This document shows, piece after piece, positions 49,174 to 59,939 of a stretch of 64,000 bases of DNA. Every line of letters starts with the position of its first letter. Positions within the stretch are counted from its first letter, which is position 1. The stretch is from positions 24,313,501 through 24,377,500 of the forward strand of contig CM060197.1 of the NCBI GenBank assembly GCA_030549335.1, in the 5' to 3' direction. Both the position numbers and the translations under genes were made by a program. Origin of the DNA: Pontederia crassipes (lineage: Eukaryota; Streptophyta; Magnoliopsida; Commelinales; Pontederiaceae). Below the pieces are notes generated by a model. It worked only from the letters and a program-made list of their open reading frames with translations, was not told the DNA's origin and searched no databases.

Positions 49174-49845
49174 CGTGAGGATGCCACCTCACGCACACAG
49201 AGGCATTGTGTGTGAGGATTGTGTCTCACGCACACAGAGGCAGCCTCCGTGTGTGAGAAAGTCACGATTGATCACATCACGCACAAATGTAGTTCCGAGG
49301 ATCATCGTAAGAGATGTGATTATGCGTGGGAGGTAGTCAATTGTTTTCTTTTTATGCTTATATTTTTCTATGAGAGTTCGACTCGTAGTTTGAAAAAAAA
49401 AATTCACTTGTCTAGATATATTGCAATTCTCCATAAGTGATTGCAGTTAAAGTTATACTTGGAGTCCATTTATTTTGATCTTAGAGTCCTTTTTCCTGAG
49501 GTATGCTCCTTTATTTTAGTCTCCATAAGCATTAGATGTCTTTATGCATCAATTTTAAACAAAAACAAAATTATTTTAAGCATATCTGGTTATTCTTTGA
49601 TGCACATTTAGCAACATCAATCTTTTTTTTTTTTACAAAAAAAATTGTGGATTCAATTCCCATGTAAATATATAAATATTTTTTTTCTGAATTAATTTTG
49701 TAACTATGTAAAAATGTCAAGTCCTTATAAATATATAATTAAGAAGTAAGCTTAATTTAGGATTTTGTTTTTTATATTATGAATTTTTATAATATTTTTT
49801 TCTTATATATTGATAACTGTTGTGTTATGCATGTACATTAAGCTT

Positions 49846-50289
49846 ATGGCACCTAGCAAACAATGGATGCAATTTGTTGATAATAGACTCAGTGAAGAAT
49901 ATATAATTGGAGTACAAAAGTTTTTGGATTATGCCTTTAGTAAAACATCAGATTCTACAGAAACACGATGTCCTTGTGTCAAGTGTTGCAATTCATATTC
50001 TGGAACATGTCAACTAGTTGAGTCACATTTGAAAGTGTATGGAATTCTTCAAGGTTATACTTTTTGGTATCACCATGGAGAAGTGCTTGATGAGCTAGAA
50101 ACAAACTCTGGTGATGAAAATGATAATGAAGAAGAGGATGACAATGAAGATGAAATGCATGAAATTTTGCAAGATTTGTATCCAAACTTTGATGTTCACA
50201 CTATGCCCATTGAAAGGGATGACCCACTTAATGAGGAGCCCACCGGATGTTCACACTATGCTCATTTTCTTTTATGTAAAGGGAGGTAA
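49846..50289 (+). pseudogene. CACTA-2 transposase-associated domain remnant
   Basis: The frame starts MAPSKQWMQFVDNRLSEEYI and has the zinc-like CPCVKCCN motif, then VESHLKVYGILQGYTFWYHH and an acidic run. This is the N-terminal domain that precedes tnp2 in full elements. Here it ends after about 147 codons, and the tnp2 core is absent. Sequence downstream jumps straight to a Transposase_24 tail. Confidence 0.75.
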
Positions 50290-50326
50290 AGATGGTAACC
50301 CACCGGATGTTGCAACTATTTTTTTT

Positions 50327-50773
50327 TTTGAAACACGTAAGAAAAATAACAAGCTTATTGATCCAGAGACCATTGAAAAATATGTATGTTTAATAATAGT
50401 TTTTCATTTGATCTTCATGAAATATTTATTAATATGAGCTTATTTTTTTAGGCTGAAATACAGGAGATTGTACAAGCTGATCCTACACTTCCCGTAATAG
50501 AAGTAGTAGAGCGATGTTTTGGTCCTCAAAAATGTAGTCATGTGATTGGCTTTGGTGGTGGGATTAGCAAAAGAAATAAAAGGAAATAGTTCTTCGAAGC
50601 ATGAATTATTGGATAAGTTATGTACAACTACTGAAGAAAACAAACTACTAAAAGAACGTGTAGCTTTTGTGGAAGGTCAATTGCAACAACTGATGGAGTT
50701 CATGCATAGTCAACAATCTAATGCTCAAAATTCAACAACACCACAATCTTGTGAACAATCACCTGAAGCATAA
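50327..50773 (+). pseudogene. CACTA-2 Transposase_24 C-terminal remnant with coiled coil
   Basis: A piece with NKLIDPETIEKY, a GT-AG-like gap, then AEIQEIVQADPTLPVIEVVE and RCFGPQKCSHVIGFGGGISK, the usual end of Ptta/En/Spm proteins, stopped by TAG at 50587-50589. In another frame a helical stretch (LDKLCTTTEENKLLKERVAF) runs to 50773. Confidence 0.7.
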
Positions 50774-51231
50774 GGTTAGTAAGAATAAAAAATATGATTT
50801 TTATTTTATGTGCTATTATCATTTTTTAATCTAATAAATTTTTAATCTAATTATAGCCCTCTTTTGAAGTAAGAATGATTATTTGACATATTAGAATTTT
50901 TGGTTGGTGAGTACACAATCTCATATTCTTCTAAGTATAGTTATTTTTAGTTATCATTGAAACTAATTCTCATTTTGATTTTACAGATTTTCGTTGGATC
51001 AGAAGGGAAGATTATTGGAAGAAAAGTTTTGTTATATGTTCTTGAACATGTTCTTTAGAAGAGTTATTTGAAATTTTATGAACGTTTGAATTAAAATGTT
51101 GGATGTTGCATATGAATATTTGAGTTGAATATTATATGGATAATTGATGTTTTGAACATGAATGAGTTATCTTATCAAATATATAATTTTAAAATTTTAA
51201 AAATGTATTGACGATCATATATTTGTTTTCA

Positions 51232-51278
<47 letters not shown>
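51232..51278. repeat. (AAT)n microsatellite in CACTA-2
   Basis: About 15 units. Confidence 0.9.
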
Positions 51279-51279
<1 letters not shown>

Positions 51280-51594
51280 GACAAGAAAGTGGTCCTTAAA
51301 AAATTAATTCAAAAGCATAAATAATGCCTTTAGCGACTAGGTGAGTGGTCCTTATAATTTATATAGAGGACCAGTATACTAGTCGCTATTAAACTTTTAG
51401 GGAAGAGGATTATAGTGGTCCTTAAAAACAATCAATGGTCAGCTATTTACACTGGATGCTAAAACCTTTTAGCGGCGGGACCTATAGCGAAGAGCCGCGA
51501 CCAGTTTTTTCTTGTCGTTGATGAGTATTAACGTCAAGATGAGAACTTTTAGCGACTACATATCTCTTCGTTAAAGACCTAATTTCTTGTAGTG

Positions 51595-51830
51595 TTAGAC
51601 TGAAACAGCATAGCTCTAGCAATTTCAAGAATGTGCCTACGTTTCCTTTTGGAAAATAAGTAACTAAACTGGTGAGTAATGCCTTTAATGGAAAATAAGT
51701 CTTTACACCTTTGATTGTGGTATTTTGATCCATTGTCAAATCTAATAATGTTGACTTTGGTTTCACACTGATTCTCCACTAATTTAAGAAAGTTTCTCAA
51801 GACAAAATAACATTCTGATTTTTTCTTGAC
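51595..51830 (-). pseudogene. Copia integrase core remnant, cut by CACTA-2
   Basis: The minus strand reads NFLKLVENQCETKVNIIRFD, then NGSKYHNQRC and KGITHQFS, the usual Copia integrase core after the second catalytic Asp. The frame continues only piecewise, and CACTA-2 begins right after it. Confidence 0.8.
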
Positions 51831-52380
51831 AAGATAAATCCATGTAAGTCTTATAAATCATCAACAATAGTTACAAAGTAATTATGACCATTGTATGTAG
51901 GTGACTTAAAAGGTCCCTAGTATCAACATTGATTAAAATAGACTTCTTATTAGCAGATTAAAAGGATAATTGGGTCTGTCGAGTAAAGGACATACAAAAC
52001 TTAATATCAAGAATGAGGAGTGCTATCTTTATTACAAAACTTAATATCACGAATTAGCAACATTCTATCAAAAGGTAAGTGACCAAGTTTTTGGTGCCAG
52101 ATATCTAATTTTTTTAGATTGTTGTGATCTTCCCTCCACGGCTCCAGCCTTGTCCTCACCAATATGGTTTCCTTCAATAGATAATGTAAACCTTCTTTTT
52201 CCTCACCAATATGGTTCCCTTTCCATTCAGATGGTCCTGAATAAAAATAGAATTTGATGTAAAGGATATTTTGGATTTTAAGTCTTTTGATAACTGTGAT
52301 ACAGAAATCAAATTGAATTTAAAATCTGGCACAAATAAAGCATCATTTAGCTTGATATGTGGATTTAAACAAATAGACCC

Positions 52381-52584
52381 TTAATGAGTAGACATAGAAG
52401 TGGATCCATTAGGCAAAGAAATTGCATTATCAGCCCGTAAAGGTACAATGTTTATTAGCCACTCTTTATGTGATGTCATATGACTAGAGGCACCAGAATC
52501 TATATCTATTATTTTGAGAAAACATATGGAGAAATACATGCATGTTAACAAAATGTGAGGTAGATGAGTCTTCATGGGTACCAT
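52381..52584 (-). pseudogene. Copia protease remnant
   Basis: The minus strand has IDIDSGASSHMTSHKEWLIN, the aspartic protease site D-S-G-A of Copia pol, followed by LPNGSTS. It is isolated by stops from gag and integrase. Confidence 0.8.
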
Positions 52585-52639
52585 GTAACAGTTGCAAAAT
52601 GTAGTTCTTCTATTCTTTAGTGAAAGGAGATGTTAGTTT

Positions 52640-53513
52640 GTTCTCAGAACTCTCACATTTATCTGAATCACTGCTCGAAGACTAAATGATAGCTGAATTA
52701 GCAAAACTTTGATTGCTATTTTTGAACTTGTAGTTAGTTGGGTACCCCACCAGTTTATAACACTGTACTTTCTTATGCCTGGGTTTCCTACAGTGTTCAC
52801 AAAATAATTAAGGATCTTTCTTCTGATCTTTTTTGTCTTTGTTCTTCCTCAACTAATATAGAATGAGCCTGACTAATGGAGGATAAAGGCACCATAATTA
52901 GAATATGAGATCTAATTAAAAGAATCATTTACACCCATTAGAAATCTGTATGACTTTCTTTGGTCAAGAAACTCTTTATACTCTTTCAGATTATCTGAAT
53001 CAGGCAAACTTGGGGACATAAGGTTTAATTCTTCACATGAATTCTTTAGTTTACAAAAATATTCTAAAATCTAAAGTTGTCCCTGTATAAGCATATACAA
53101 TTCATTTTCTACTGAATAAACTTGCATAGCATTGACCTTTTGAAATCTCTCCTTGAATTCAGACCAAACAACATGAGCACTTTGTGAATATGAGATTCCT
53201 ATTTATCAACCCTTTCACACAAGAATTGACAAACCATGAGATCACCAAAGCATTGCATCTTTTCCAATGAAAACATAGGTTTGGATCTACTTTATCAATT
53301 GTAAAAAAATCCATCTATAAATCCATGTTTATTTTTTCTAACAAAGCATTAAATATAGCATCACTCCAATCTGCATAATTCTCTCTGTGCCGACTAGCAC
53401 ATCTAGGACCAAAATAATTCCTGAGGATCTGAAGGACTTAAGAATAGCGGACCCATAACATCAAACATAATAGAACTGGAACCAGACGTACCAGATCCTA
53501 ACATTGTCTCCAT
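52640..53513 (-). pseudogene. Copia gag remnant with zinc knuckle
   Basis: A minus-strand ATG at 53513 opens METMLGSGTSGSSS. Around 52740-52800 a CCHC knuckle CEHCRKPRHKKVQC is readable. Stops and frame changes lie between. Confidence 0.65.
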
Positions 53514-53712
53514 GATCTCCGGAATTAACAAAAAAACTACTCAAGATTCAGATCTGATCGTTTCAAAGCGAAAAATGCCTCAAATTCGTAAGATCTAAGA
53601 AAGCTAGAATCAACTGAGGAGAAAATAGAACTCAGCTTTAGTATCGCTTATCTTGATCACAACAAAGAAGTCAAATCCATATCTGAAGAAGCTCGAGATG
53701 GCTATGATACCA

Positions 53713-54041
53713 TGTAAATTTTGACACCTTTATCTCTGGTGAACCTCCATGTCTAGCAACTCGAAGGAATGGTGATAATAAAGTAAAAAACAGAGCACAA
53801 TTGGGAGGGAAGCTGAATTGTATTTTCAAAAGTTAATCAATACAACTCTACTCTTATGATTTTATACTAACCATCCTAACTGACACAAAATGGTTTATAC
53901 CAGTACATTATCCAACTCTTGCTACAATGGCACCTCAACTACCGATATACAAATATCTGAAGTTTTACTCTAAACAAACAAATAGTAAATTACTATTGAT
54001 TATCTAAATAACTGCAACACATAATTGATCATCCACTAACA
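53713..54041 (-). repeat. 5' LTR of Copia element
   Basis: 329 bp, on the minus strand from TGTTAGTGGATGATC to TTTACA, directly followed by the primer site TGGTATCATAGCC. GTTAG flanks at 54042-54046. Confidence 0.95.
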
Positions 54042-54049
54042 GTTAGCAC

Positions 54050-54610
54050 AGTGCGTGCAGGCGCATCCAAGCTTCAAGCAAGTGGTGTTCAGCCCACTCC
54101 TCAGGCATTCTCTCTGAGAAGGGGATGTGGAGGAACTGCAGTTGGGACCTGACCAGAATGGTCACGTCACGGTCTCGTTGGAGATGTTGTCCGCCTCAAT
54201 GACGATCCAAATGAGCAGGTAGGGGATGAGCCAGAGGGTATGGATGAGGTAGAGTGCCCGGAAGGTCCGGACGTACTCGGTGTGACGATGATCAATGGCG
54301 GGGGACTCTCACCCCGTACTGCATACGTTGTTGCCTCAGGACCAGCTCCATTATCACTTGCGTGCGCATGACATTTGCTGGGTTCGTGTACGGCCAGGGC
54401 CAGACACATATCCCATGGCGGCCGATGACGACGTGACTCCGGGAGTCATTGACGACAAGGAGAGTGTCAGTGTATCGGGGCACGTGGTAGTTGTGGTCGT
54501 GGTGTGGAGGACAAGGGAGGTGGTGCAGATCGTGGAGGTGAAGAAGAGAAAGTGCATTCATACATACATTCGAATAAACGTAGGGAATTGGAATGTCGAG
54601 AAAAAATGAA
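54050..54610 (-). pseudogene. first recognisable exon of broken GT43 (IRX14-like) gene
   Basis: IRX14-type GT43 enzymes act in the Golgi in elongation of the xylan backbone of cell walls (family knowledge). The minus strand reads LLVVNDSRSHVVIGRHGICV, then YTNPANVMRTQVIMELVLRQ. After single-base losses it gives LIIVTP, EYVRTFRALYLIHTLWLIPY, WIVIEADNISNETV, and then HIPFSERMPEEWAEHH and AWMRLHAL at a GT donor (54048-54049). Frame changes are needed near 54297, 54275 and 54175, where a TGA also falls. The N-terminal membrane anchor is not clear. The gene continues at 40916 and 31309; the Copia element sits in the first intron and CACTA-1 in the last exon. Confidence 0.88.
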
Positions 54611-54621
54611 ACACCCCACAT

Positions 54622-54990
54622 TTAGTGACACTTAAAAAAAACTGGCATTCAAATAAGAACTTAGGGCGTCGCACGTTTGCTAAGCAATGAATTGAAATTT
54701 AAGAAAAATGTTTTAAATATAAGACTATTTAGAATACAAAAGCTTTTTTCTTGTATTGATTGTGGAGTTATTTAAGATCCCAATAAATGTAGAGTATATG
54801 TAACTCCTCTCAAATTATTAATGATAATAATGAAGTAATTAAAATGGTAGATAGTAGATTTGCGGGCTTTATCATGTAGCTCATTCTTACTACTCACGCG
54901 AAAGTAGCTTTAGCAATCTGAAAGGCACCTTTTTCTATTATTATTATTATTATTAAATACTATTATTATTGACAAGAAAATAAAGAAAAA
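54622..54990. other. intergenic
   Basis: AT-rich, with a short TTA run at about 54936-54955. Nothing else seen. Confidence 0.5.
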
Positions 54991-54995
54991 GAATT

Positions 54996-55721
<726 letters not shown>

Positions 55722-55761
<40 letters not shown>
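55722..55761. repeat. (TA)n microsatellite
   Basis: About 20 TA units. Confidence 0.9.
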
Positions 55762-55764
<3 letters not shown>

Positions 55765-56269
55765 ACATATATACAAGGTTTAAAACTCCTACGTTGCACC
55801 ACATCTACTCATACCTACAGATCACGTTTCAGCCGATGATAGAGAGATGAACGACCACATCTCTAAATCCAATCATCACCGTCGATAGCACCCAGACGAC
55901 CATATTGAACCTTGCAGATAGTGATTTAAGTAGAAAAGGTCGCACGATTTTCTCTCTATGTTTCGCTCTCCCCGCTTCGCTTCGCCTGGAGGCGCTTACC
56001 AAGAGGAAACATGCTGGCGCTCTCTTCATTGCATAAAGGTACTCATCAACCATGGCCCTCGTGTGCTACACTGCCTACAGGTATTCACCAACCATGAAGC
56101 TCGCCGCTTGTGCTCTCTTTGTTTCTTGTAGGGCTCACAAATTGTGATGCATGTTGTTTCTCAAACTTGGAGACACTCACTAGCATACTTGTTGGAGTTT
56201 GTCTTCTCCGACGTTGGCATGTTGCAGCTCCGGGGAATAGTCGATTTTTGACATTAGAGTTTAATTGTA

Positions 56270-57508
56270 ATAGCATAATATCATTTTAATCTCATCTTTA
56301 ATAGCTAGTGATTAGTATAAATAGGTGCTGTATGTCATGGTGTGAGTTGTATCCATTTTTTATATTTCAATAGAAACCTGCAGCTTTACATTTCTTCTTC
56401 TTATGAGCTTCTCCATTTTCGTCTAACGGGCAAGTGATTTTTTTGGGGCTCAAATATTTGACATGGTATCAAAGCAGATTGATTATTGATCCGTGAGAGC
56501 TCTGCCTCGATGGCTCAATTTTCGCCTGCCGTCGGAAGATCGTCTGCGACTTTGAAGTTCCTTGTCCTTGGTGACATCAAGCCATAATGACACCTGTGAG
56601 CCCAAGCGACATCAATCTAGTTGTGGTCGACGCAGATCTAGCCAATTTCTCAATCGATGCCTCAAATCTTGTCTTTGAAGATGGATGCGCTCTATTGTTG
56701 ACGACAAGCTTCACATTGAAGAGCAAATGAAGTTCAAGATTTTCAAGATCGGTATCTTTTCATTCTCTTCATCGATGATCGGTGCATCAGTTCACCGACA
56801 TCCTCAAGCTTTCTTCACAATTGATTGGAAGTTTCTCCTTCTTCCTCCGTTTTCATTTTTCTCGTTGTTCTTATATGTTTCTTTCTCTCCTCTCCCTTGA
56901 TCCTATTTTTTCATCCCTAGTCATGTTCCTTTTTTTGGTTGTGATAAAACACGTCTTCATCGCTGGAAACATTTCTCCATTATGGCCATCCTTTTTGTTT
57001 CTTATTTCCTTCCTTCTCTATTTTTTTGGAGATTTGAGATCACTTTTTGTCTCTAATAATCTTCGCTTATTCCAATGGCGCTACGATTATTGCCAATAAG
57101 ATCGTTATGTGATTCGACAATTTTCGTTTCCAACTGACGTCTCGAACAATTCTTGGTGCACTGATTCTTCCTTACTTCTTTGGGTTGAGCATGGAAAAAG
57201 TTTTGCCTTCGATCATCCTGATGCCCATTTCCACGTTCTTTGTTTCTTTTGCAACGGCTTGAGGTTAGGAGATATCTTACCTCTGATCATCCTCAGTTGT
57301 ATTGTTTCCTTCTCTGGGTTGTCGAGGACGGGAGATGTTCCTTTGCTCGGATCGTCCTTCGATGTCCTCAGGATTTTTGTTCTTCGATACTTCTTCTGTT
57401 TCATTCTTTGTTTCCTCTCAGTTCTTCTCTCCGATCGCGTTTGTTATTTTGTTCTTCTCTATTTTCGTCCGGCGAGCAAGTGATTTTGTTGGAGCTCAAA
57501 TATCTGAC
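56270..57508 (+). mobile_element. truncated LTR element (Copia-like) remnant
   Basis: A TATA-like GTATAAATAGG is near 56315. An LTR-like end GGGCTCAAATATTTGACA is followed by a primer-site-like TGGTATCAAAGCAGA (56465-56479). A second copy of that end, GGCGAGCAAGTGATTTTGTT to CAAATATCTGACA, lies at 57468-57508. Between them are pyrimidine-rich short frames without a domain. It could be a TRIM-type or truncated element; borders are uncertain. Confidence 0.45.
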
Positions 57509-57682
57509 ATGTTTTTTGAAATTATGAGTCCTCATAAACTAGAAGATTTTTCTAGTCGAATTCTGGAATATGTCATACTGCTAGTAAGATGGCTGAAAAT
57601 TTTTAACACTAGAATATGTCATAGTCTTAATTGTTGGAACAAAATTTTTATACCTTATATAATTATATTTTCATAATATAAA

Positions 57683-58270
57683 CCTCGAAAGATTTAGAGT
57701 TATATTTGAAATGTCGAAAAAGTCTAAATAAAAATGAATTTGTCATGCACTAAACTTTCAATTAACATTTGTCTATGTTCTCATAACATTTATAATTAAG
57801 AGATGAATATAAACATTATAGATAATTCTCTTATTTCTTTAGAGAATCAAGAATAATCTCATTTGGACAACCACATAAAAAATATATTTAAACAAGTGAA
57901 GCTCCAAAAGTTCAATTTGAAGTTAATATTTTTATGTACTAAACTTGCACTTAATATTTGAATATTTTATCATGAGATTTGGATCAAGAGATTAATATAA
58001 AAGTTATATATAATGTTATTAGTTTTTCATAAAATCAAATATCATTTCATTTGGATACTCGTGTGAAAAGTTATGTATAAAAAAGTAAAGGTTTAAAAGG
58101 CTTAATTTGAAATGGACAACTTTATGTACTAAAATTTGAATTAATATTAGACTATGATATCATCGGAGCTTGGATAAATGATGAATGCTAGATAATTCTG
58201 TTAGCTTTCCATAGAATAAAAAATTATCTCATTTGGATAAATGTGCAAAAACTTATATATAAAAGAGTGC
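57683..58270 (+). repeat. tandem repeat of about 180-218 bp, three diverged units
   Basis: Units begin near 57683, 57901 and 58090. Each has in order AATTTGAA, TTATGTACTAAA, a GAGATTTGGAT-like block, TCTCATTTGGATA and ATATATAAAAAAGTGAAG. Such repeats are common in the U3 of Gypsy LTRs. A TATA box GGCTATAAAAGGG follows at about 58543. Confidence 0.75.
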
Positions 58271-58668
58271 AGAAACAAACAACAAAAAATCTTTCGGTCG
58301 ACAGCTGGAGATAAAAATGGATGCCCAAAAATGTTGGTGCAGTGATCGCAAATGTCCGAGACTTCAGGATTTTTATAATGATTGTCCAAAACTAAAAATG
58401 GGCATCTTAAAGTTGTTGTAACAACTATATTTCAACGGTTGGTTCTAAAACGAACCTCGAAACTCAAAATGAGCGCCCGTTTCAATGCAGAAAAATACGT
58501 AATGACTAGTTTTAAATACCAACAACTATGGAGAATATTGGAGGCTATAAAAGGGTTCCAAAGCACATCAAGAAGACTAAAACTTCCTAGAAAAAGATAG
58601 GAAACACTTGTGTTCATCCAATAAGTCATCTTGAGCTCAAAGTTGCAAATGTCTCATTTCTTTCTCTC

Positions 58669-58908
58669 TTACCTCGAAAGCGCTTTCTCGCCTCCACGCG
58701 CCGCTGCTTTCCATTTTCTCGCTTGCTGCCTCTCCTCCAAACCCTCTATGCGCTCTCTGGTAGCGCGAATGCGCGCTTCTTTCCTTGCAGGATCCATTGT
58801 TCTAACACTTCTCAAAAGAAAGTTTAGCACTCTACGGTGCTCTTGAATTTCATTTTGCAGTTGCCCCATTTCGGCAGCAATTGCAGAAAGCCTGTTTGCA
58901 GCAGCCAT
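58669..58908 (-). CDS. small coiled-coil ORF, 79 aa, unknown
   Basis: I do not recognise a family. The frame from the ATG at 58908 (MAAANRLSAIAAEMGQLQNE) is Ala/Arg/Glu-rich with a heptad-like spacing (RVLNFLLRSVRTMD, ARIRATRERIEGLEERQQAR) and ends basic (KWKAAARGGEKALSR). It is GC-richer than its surroundings. A minus-strand TATAAAT at about 58996-59002, roughly 90 bp upstream, could serve as promoter. It may be a real small gene, a gene relic, or an LTR-element frame driven from within a repeat. Confidence 0.35.
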   Translation of the reverse strand: MAAANRLSAIAAEMGQLQNEIQEHRRVLNFLLRSVRTMDPARKEARIRATRERIEGLEERQQARKWKAAARGGEKALSR

Positions 58909-59049
58909 AGCCTTTAAGTTAACAAGGGAAGAAGGGCTAGTACTCAATTTCTTTGATTTGAATTTGATGAAGTGAAGACACTTATCGAGCCTCCATTTAT
59001 AGAGTGGTAGAGGAATCTCGCCATGCGGCACGAATTGGATGGCAGGCAC

Positions 59050-59930
59050 AATTCTTACTAGTTCTCCGCACTACTTTTCTACAGTTGAAAACTATCATGC
59101 CTATTTAGTGAAAAACTGGGCTACCTTGCAGAGCAAACCCCAAAGAACATTTCCTGTCCAAACTTTGCAAAGTCGTTTAACCTAATCGATAGTGGTGAAG
59201 TCAGCAATGGATTCGGCGAATCATCCACGTCACGCGGAAGGACATTTACGAGAGTGAGGTGAGTTTGAAGACGGGGGTGGATTTTGTTGCTCTAACTGGC
59301 TTAGAGCATGGGGATTGCGCTGCCGAACAAAGGGCGGAGAGGCACTTTGTGTTACAGGATTGATGGCCGGGAAAGGGTTGAGAATTTGTTGGTTTGGTTT
59401 AGTTGGTATGAATGAACATTATATATATAATTAATTATATATATGAGAATCTCGCCATACGGCACGAGCAGTTCAGTACTGCCTTTGTTGTGTGAACAAA
59501 CTAACACACTTTTGAAGCATCAATCACCCTTCCTGTGTGAATTGAACGAACTGACAAGCGGTTTCCACCTCTTTGTGACGGCCATTTGAAGCCAAGTCTA
59601 AAGGACAGAATCGTTGCCGATTTGGGATTCTGATGGAAGATACTGCTGAGGTTATACACCAAGTACACACGTGATTATGCTCTAGAAAAACTCCCTTAGG
59701 TCCTGAGAGAGATGAAGTTTCTAGTCAACCTCTGCCTCTCAGATGGCTTTCTTTTCCAACACTTCTATGTGGAGATGGATGTAATATAATTGAGAGTTTC
59801 AGTTTACTATTTGTTTGCAGTTTTCCAAAGAAAGTATCAAATTGGTTCCGGCCTTGTTTCGTAGTGAATTTATGGATTTTCAGAATTAGAACACTAAATT
59901 AGAATTTGTAAATTTCACTTGACCGCTTTG
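59050..59930. other. intergenic transition zone
   Basis: ATCTCGCCATRCGGCACGA occurs twice (about 59014 and 59448), so part of the flank is duplicated. A short TA tract is at 59420-59445. No gene recognised. Confidence 0.45.
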
Positions 59931-59939
59931 CCCCTGGAA

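Larger units (their letters stand above)
43611..51594 (+). mobile_element. CACTA transposon 2, 8.0 kb, non-autonomous, nested in the Copia element
   Basis: It starts CACTACAAGAAATTAGAC and ends CTTGTAGTG (reversed: CACTACAAGAAATTAGGTC). TTA lies on both sides (43608-43610, 51595-51597). Subterminal repeats (AATAAGGACCAGAAAAAATT, TAGCGACTA phrases) occupy 43620-43860 and 51290-51590. It carries plus-strand pieces of transposase-associated and Transposase_24 sequence, but no tnp2 core. It belongs to another family than CACTA-1, with different subterminal motifs. A 4.3 kb LTR element lies inside it. Confidence 0.93.
41007..54041 (-). mobile_element. Ty1/Copia retrotransposon, 13 kb including nested insertions, degenerate
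   Basis: Two matching LTRs (41007-41332, 53713-54041), a 5-bp duplication GTTAG (41002-41006, 54042-54046), and a primer site TGGTATCATAGCC next to the 5' LTR on the minus strand (53700-53712). The pol order is protease, integrase, RT, RNase H, as in Copia, all frame-broken. CACTA-2 interrupts the integrase region. Without its inserts the element is about 5 kb. It lies in the intron between two GT43 exons. Confidence 0.95.

Noticed and set aside
56685-57676. Phe/Leu-rich plus-strand frames as membrane proteins
   Set aside because: Pyrimidine-rich retroelement debris, with overlapping frames in all three phases and no conserved motif.
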